From assembly GCF_029873635.1 (NCBI RefSeq), contig NC_080426.1, positions 50,730,093-50,794,092 on the forward strand: a stretch of DNA of 64,000 nt, given 5' to 3'. Each line of letters opens with the position of its first letter. The stretch's first letter is position 1. Made by a program: the position numbers and the translations under genes. The DNA comes from Malania oleifera. Its lineage: Eukaryota; Streptophyta; Magnoliopsida; Santalales; Ximeniaceae. Below are positions 60,135 to 64,000 of this stretch, one piece after another. A model generated the notes under the pieces. It had not been told where the DNA came from. It searched no databases and worked only from the letters and a program-made list of their open reading frames with translations.

Positions 60135-60383
60135 GAGACGTTGTTGTACTCCCCTTTTTGAGAGTGAGTACTTTTGGGTGACATGTTTTTGTAAACCCTT
60201 GGTATCAGTAAGGGTAGTTTCGAGAGGACAGTGATGATTGTAAATCGTGAGTTGATTTGTCACTTTGGTATTATATTATATGTGGATTTATTTTATATGA
60301 TTGGTCTTCCGCTGTTTAGGTTAATGATTGGATTTAAAATTAGGGAAAATGATTTTATTTTATTAGCAGAACGTTACATATTT

Positions 60384-60554
60384 AACTCTTATAGCCCTTT
60401 TTGCTATTGCCAAAAGGGAAAGATGGAGAGGAAAAAATGATTGGGTAAAAGTAATTGCTTAAAATAATTGGATACACATTGATATGGGGAGCCTTCTTAG
60501 GCTTATACCCACATTTTTGTTGGTTGTATTTTTCATCATAAAAAAGGGGGAGAA
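60384..60554 (+). other. 3' end of element D internal region with polypurine tract
   Basis: It resumes element D after LTR F. It contains CAAAAGGGAAAGATGGAGAGG near 60410 and AAAAAGGGGGAGAA just before the 3' LTR TG at 60555, the likely plus-strand primer. Confidence 0.8.
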
Positions 60555-62739
60555 TGTTGACCTTATAGGTCACGCTCGGTTTTGATAATGATAAATACTC
60601 ATTATATCTAATGGGTGTTTGCGATTATGTGTAGGAACATAAATTGATAGATCAGAATGCACATAGAGAAAGTGAAGATTGAAGAACTAGTTACCTTACG
60701 TTGTAATATATTTCATTTGTGTAATTGGTCTATAATAGTAATTAAGGTTTTTACTATGATCTAATAGGTAAGATCAAATTGAGTCATAACTAAAACTAGA
60801 CCTAAAAATGACCTTAGGACACTCACCATTGTACTTGTATGTGTTAGGCACTTGAATAGGGTAATTGTGGAAAGAAATAAGACCGAAATGCACAAAATGT
60901 GTACCTTCAGTCGACCAACCTGTGCAGTTCATTCTGCCCCCGGTCAACCGAACCCGGTCTAGGTCAATCGGTTGACCACAGTCTGGTCAACTGAGCTTAT
61001 GAAGCTCATTTGACCCCGGTGGACCGAACCTCCCTGAAGTCAATAATTTGACTTCCTGGTCGACCGTGAGAATTTTGTATTGTACAAACCTGGTCGACTA
61101 AGTTCTCACGTGTGGGAACCCAACTGTCTGGTCGACCGACCAGTTTAGTTCAAAATGACCCTAGTCGACCGAACCTTCCTAATTTGGAAAAATCGTCTCG
61201 GACATACATGTCCAGTTGACCGACCTTGACAGTTCATTTTTTGCCTGGTCAACCGAACCCCAAGAACTTGGATCGACCGAACTTGCCCTGGTCGACCGGA
61301 GCTCTCGGGCTGGACCTATTTTTTTACCACGGTTAACTCGATAAACAGACTTAAAATAATTAAATAATGATTAAATTTTTCCTAATAATCCCGACCATGT
61401 CCCTAACGGTCATAATTCAAGGGGGTCTATTTATACCCCTTCATTTGGGATGATTAGGAAGAGAGATTAGCCAACTTGATTAAGAAATTCTCTCTCAAGC
61501 TCTAAATTCCTACTACTCATTTTTGCACTCCACTTTCATTCATACTTACCTTCTACTATTGTCTAAACAGTCTGTAAGTTGATTGAGTGATTGTTTTGAA
61601 AATGTTTGCTCTCTTTGTCTTGATTAATTGATTCCATTTTCTTGATAGCAAAACCTTAAGTATTCTTAGGAGACTTTATTAATAAGTCTTGCCTAAGAAG
61701 ACCTCGTTCGATCTTCTGAGATTGTATATTCATTACAACATCTTGAGAAGCTCGTATTTTATTTTGGTTGCAAAATATTTTCAAAATCATTTACAAATAT
61801 CTATTATGTTTTTATTTTGAAAAATATTTGAAGAGATATTTGTTTATGAGTTAAAAATCTTTGTGGCAACATTTATTGAGTTATATCTTTTGCTGATTAC
61901 AAAGATTCAAATTCTTTTTGCAAACCCAATTTATACGTTGCTTAAGCTTTAAATTATTGAGAAGATCTACTAGTTCAAATATATATGAGGATTGATTGAA
62001 ATCCTTGTTTGAGCATTTAGATTGAACATTTGTGGTACAAAGATCATATATGTTTGCACTTTCACGCACTGAATACATTGATAGCAAATATATTTGAGAG
62101 TTGATATATTAAATCACACTGAACTTACATATTAAATCATTTTGTGGTGTATGTGATTACGTGTAACTGGATATACATCTATTTTACTTGAAAGCATAAT
62201 CACTATACCAATCTCATTAATTGTAAACATATTGTTATATTTCCAGGAACGGACCTGTAGAGGGAGACTAACCCTATGAAATAGTCTCAGATTGGCTTAG
62301 ACCCAGTTAGGAAAGATAGGTGCACCATCATGTTAAGGTGTAGGTTGAGGTTAGTCCCGCTAATTGACCTAGTTGTAAAGGTTGAGGTCAGCTCTGTGCT
62401 AATTGACCTGATTGTAATCGGTGCCGCTCCACCCGTTAAGTGAGCCTTTAGTAGAATCCTCGAGCTTATGAGCTAGAGGTGGGGACATAGGCATAGTTGG
62501 CCAAACCCCGATAACATATCGTATGTTTTGTTTATATTTCTGCACTTTACATTTACTGCACATATATGTTATGGTGTGAATGGTGTGCTTGATTTAAATT
62601 TCTGTACATCATATTATTGGCGCATTTGGAATTACATAAAAAGACCCTAGGTTGTATTATATAGGTATTTCATTTAACCTAAGAGATAAATTTTAAAATT
62701 CCAATTCACTTCCCTCTTGGGAATACACCAATTCTAACA
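60555..62739 (+). repeat. 3' LTR of copia element D
   Basis: It runs from TGTTGACCTTATAGGTCACG to CTCTTGGGAATACACCAATTCTAACA (2185 bp). It aligns with 41058-43240, with scattered substitutions and a deletion near 60755 relative to the 5' copy. Confidence 0.93.
60906..61436 (+). promoter_or_regulatory. GGTCGACCGAACC array and TATA-like box, 3' LTR of element D
   Basis: A dozen units between 60906 and 61305 correspond one for one with most units of the 5' LTR, several with different CG-to-TG/CA changes. TATTTATACC follows at 61428-61437. Confidence 0.68.
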
Positions 62740-62821
62740 TATGATGAGTTTGGTATCAGGTACACAGATGTCACTAAAGTAGCACCCCGAGCCCACGTGG
62801 CGGGTTGGGGTGTTACAGTTT

Positions 62822-63620
62822 TGGAGAGATTTAGCATGGTTAATGCAAAATCAATTAGAACACCGTTGGCTGATCATTTTAAATTGTCTACCACTCAGTG
62901 CCTAAAGACGAATGATGATATTCGTGAAATGTCAGAGGTCCTTATGCTAGTGCAGTGAGGTGTTTAATGTATGTTATAGTATGTACAAGACTAAATCTAG
63001 CATAAGCTATCAATGTGGTGAGTAAGTTTCTTTTAAATCCGGGAAAAAGGCATTGGGATGCAGTCAAGTGGATTTTCAAATACTTGCGGGGTATCTCATA
63101 CTATGTCATCATGTTCGGTAGGCAACAGAGTGATCCTTCAGTTATGGAATATATATGTGGATGCAAACTATGCAGGGAACTTGGATGACAGGAGGTCTAC
63201 TATGAGTTCACCCTTGTGGGAGGGCCTCTTTGTTGGAAGTCCATGGTACAGTCTCTAGTTGCATTATCAACAACTGAGTCGAAGTATGTGGCAGTTGCTG
63301 AAGCTGGCAAGGAAGCATTGTGGATTATAGATTTAGTCAAGGAGCTGAGTATTCAGTAAGGTGGAGTTCAGCTGCGTTGTGATAGTCATAGTGTCATTTA
63401 TTTGACGAAGAAACAAGTATATCATATGAGAACCAAGCACATAGATGTGAGGTTTTATAGGATCCGGGAGTTGATTTCTTCCGATGAACTTTTGGTTAAG
63501 AAAGTTCACACTTCTGATAATACAGCAGATGTATTGACAAAGCCTGTTACCGCAGATAAGTTTAAGCATCGCTTGGACTTGCTTAATATCTCCAGTTGCT
63601 ATACGGGAGGCAGTCCCAAC
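62822..63620 (+). pseudogene. Copia RT end and RNase H (element H, right part)
   Basis: It continues the protein broken at 38937: LERFSMVNAKSIRTPLADHFKLST. A frameshifted connection region follows (SAVRCLMYVIVCTRLNLA, FLLNPGKRHWDAVKWIFKYLRG), then RNase H blocks VALSTTESKYVAVAEAGKEALW, CDSHSVIYLTKK, RTKHIDVRFYRIRELI and ADVLTKPVTADKFKHRLDLL. Stops and frameshifts are present. The TESKY segment has Ser where many copies have Ala/Glu-type residues. No LTR is recognisable after it. Confidence 0.88.
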
Positions 63621-64000
63621 CTATTGTCCCATTTGGAGCTACGAGTTATGTTTTCAATTTTTTTTTTTTTTTCTCCTAAGTGGTGTATATTCGTCAAGAT
63701 AAAGATTGTTGTAGTATGTGGCTCATATGTTGAGTGAAACGCATGTACAAAGAAAACATGGTGGAAAAACAGAGAAGCTGATATCATGTCAAAGGAGAAC
63801 TCCATAATTGGGAAGGATGCACAACAACTTACTCATATGGTTTATAGGATGTATTAAGGATCAAAGATAATGAAGAAAAGAGAAAAGATATCAACTATGC
63901 TAACAAGAATGTATATTTCTTTATTATCATCTTGGATGAAATAATACAAACTTTTTGCATTATTAACACCTTTATAAATTATTGTATTTACTAAATTTTC
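63621..64000. other. Spacer after copia element H, no gene seen
   Basis: It has a T run at 63658-63671, then AT-rich sequence. An expected polypurine tract and 3' LTR for element H are not recognisable. The short minus-strand ORF at 63599-63805 has no domain. Confidence 0.5.

Larger units (their letters stand above)
47585..60378 (+). repeat. Gypsy solo LTR (F), split by copia E and a 412-bp LTR (TSD TATTT)
   Basis: It begins TGTAACGACCCG (47585) and ends TTAGCAGAACGTTACA (60378), with TATTT at 47580-47584 and 60379-60383. The LTR sequence is in three pieces: 47585-48114, 58544-59722 and 60140-60378. It aligns throughout with the solo LTR at 20467, including the palindrome array, the CGATGATC...CCACGATGCTCTTGGAG block and the GCACGGTACC region. 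No internal gypsy sequence, so it is a solo LTR. Confidence 0.92.
41058..62739 (+). mobile_element. Copia element D, SIRE-like, pol-less (TSD TATGA)
   Basis: Two ~2.18-kb LTRs (41058-43240, 60555-62739), a PBS, gag remnants, a 3' accessory ORF and a polypurine tract are present, flanked by TATGA at 41053-41057 and 62740-62744. With nested insertions removed, the internal region is about 4.5 kb against 6.8 kb in element E, and no protease, integrase, RT or RNase H is found. D therefore looks like a non-autonomous derivative that used enzymes from another element. Its LTRs differ by many substitutions and a ~28-bp indel. Confidence 0.92.
38938..62816 (+). repeat. Gypsy solo LTR (S), split by copia element D (TSD GTTTT)
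   Basis: It begins TGTAATGACCC (38938) and ends GGGTTGGGGTGTTACA (62816), with GTTTT at 38933-38937 and 62817-62821. The LTR sequence proper is 38938-41057 and 62745-62816, about 2.19 kb. It resembles the LTR of element A and, reversed, the ends of 5991-8510. No internal gypsy sequence, so a solo LTR. It splits copia element H between its YVEKV and LERFSM segments. Confidence 0.92.

Overview
This window is repeat-rich nuclear DNA from a flowering plant, probably a dicot. Nearly every recognisable sequence belongs to LTR retrotransposons. The evidence is AT-rich spacers, Ty3/gypsy chromovirus and Ty1/copia (SIRE/Maximus-like) domains, PBS sites complementary to initiator-Met tRNA, and 5-bp target-site duplications (TSDs). 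I see no intact host gene, tRNA or rRNA. All coding regions carry stops or frameshifts. The species cannot be named from the sequence.

Layout. (1) 1-4142: the 3' part of a gypsy element (integrase, chromodomain, 3' LTR), abutting a minus-strand copia solo LTR (4143-8686) that is itself split by a minus-strand gypsy solo LTR (5991-8510, TSD ATTAT). Another minus-strand gypsy solo LTR lies at 8701-10560 (TSD TGAAA). (2) 10566-13421: a diverged host tandem duplication, a decayed copia RT/RNase H with a short solo LTR inserted near its 3' end, and a probable short copia LTR. (3) 14509-16295: a DNA transposon-like element with long terminal inverted repeats, a perfect hairpin, a ~97-bp minisatellite and a captured gene fragment that resembles the N-terminus of a plant alanine:glyoxylate aminotransferase. 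(4) 16504-29988: a copia solo LTR (TSD AATTC) holding a full-length gypsy element (16537-27835, TSD TTAAT), which holds a gypsy solo LTR (20467-22706, TSD GGATG). (5) 29989-36427: AT-rich spacer with minor decayed repeats. (6) 36428-63620: a five-level nest. A copia pol fragment is split by a gypsy solo LTR (TSD GTTTT), which is split by a pol-less copia element (TSD TATGA), which is split by a gypsy solo LTR (TSD TATTT), which is split by a complete copia element (TSD CCTTT) and a 412-bp solo LTR (TSD GAGAC).

The most unusual signal is a set of arrays of short GC-rich palindromes built on a TCGA core (TTCGTCGACGAA or TTCGGTCGACCGAA types). They lie just upstream of the TATA box in LTRs of both gypsy and copia elements. 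In one copia element the same array occurs a second time inside the element, followed by a TATA-like stretch, directly before the 3' accessory ORF.

Decay is dominated by G-to-A/C-to-T type changes: Trp to stop, protease Asp-Ser-Gly to Asp-Ser-Arg in two unrelated elements, and integrase Glu to Lys. This fits deamination of methylated cytosine in silenced repeats. Solo LTRs outnumber full elements, so LTR-LTR recombination has been frequent.
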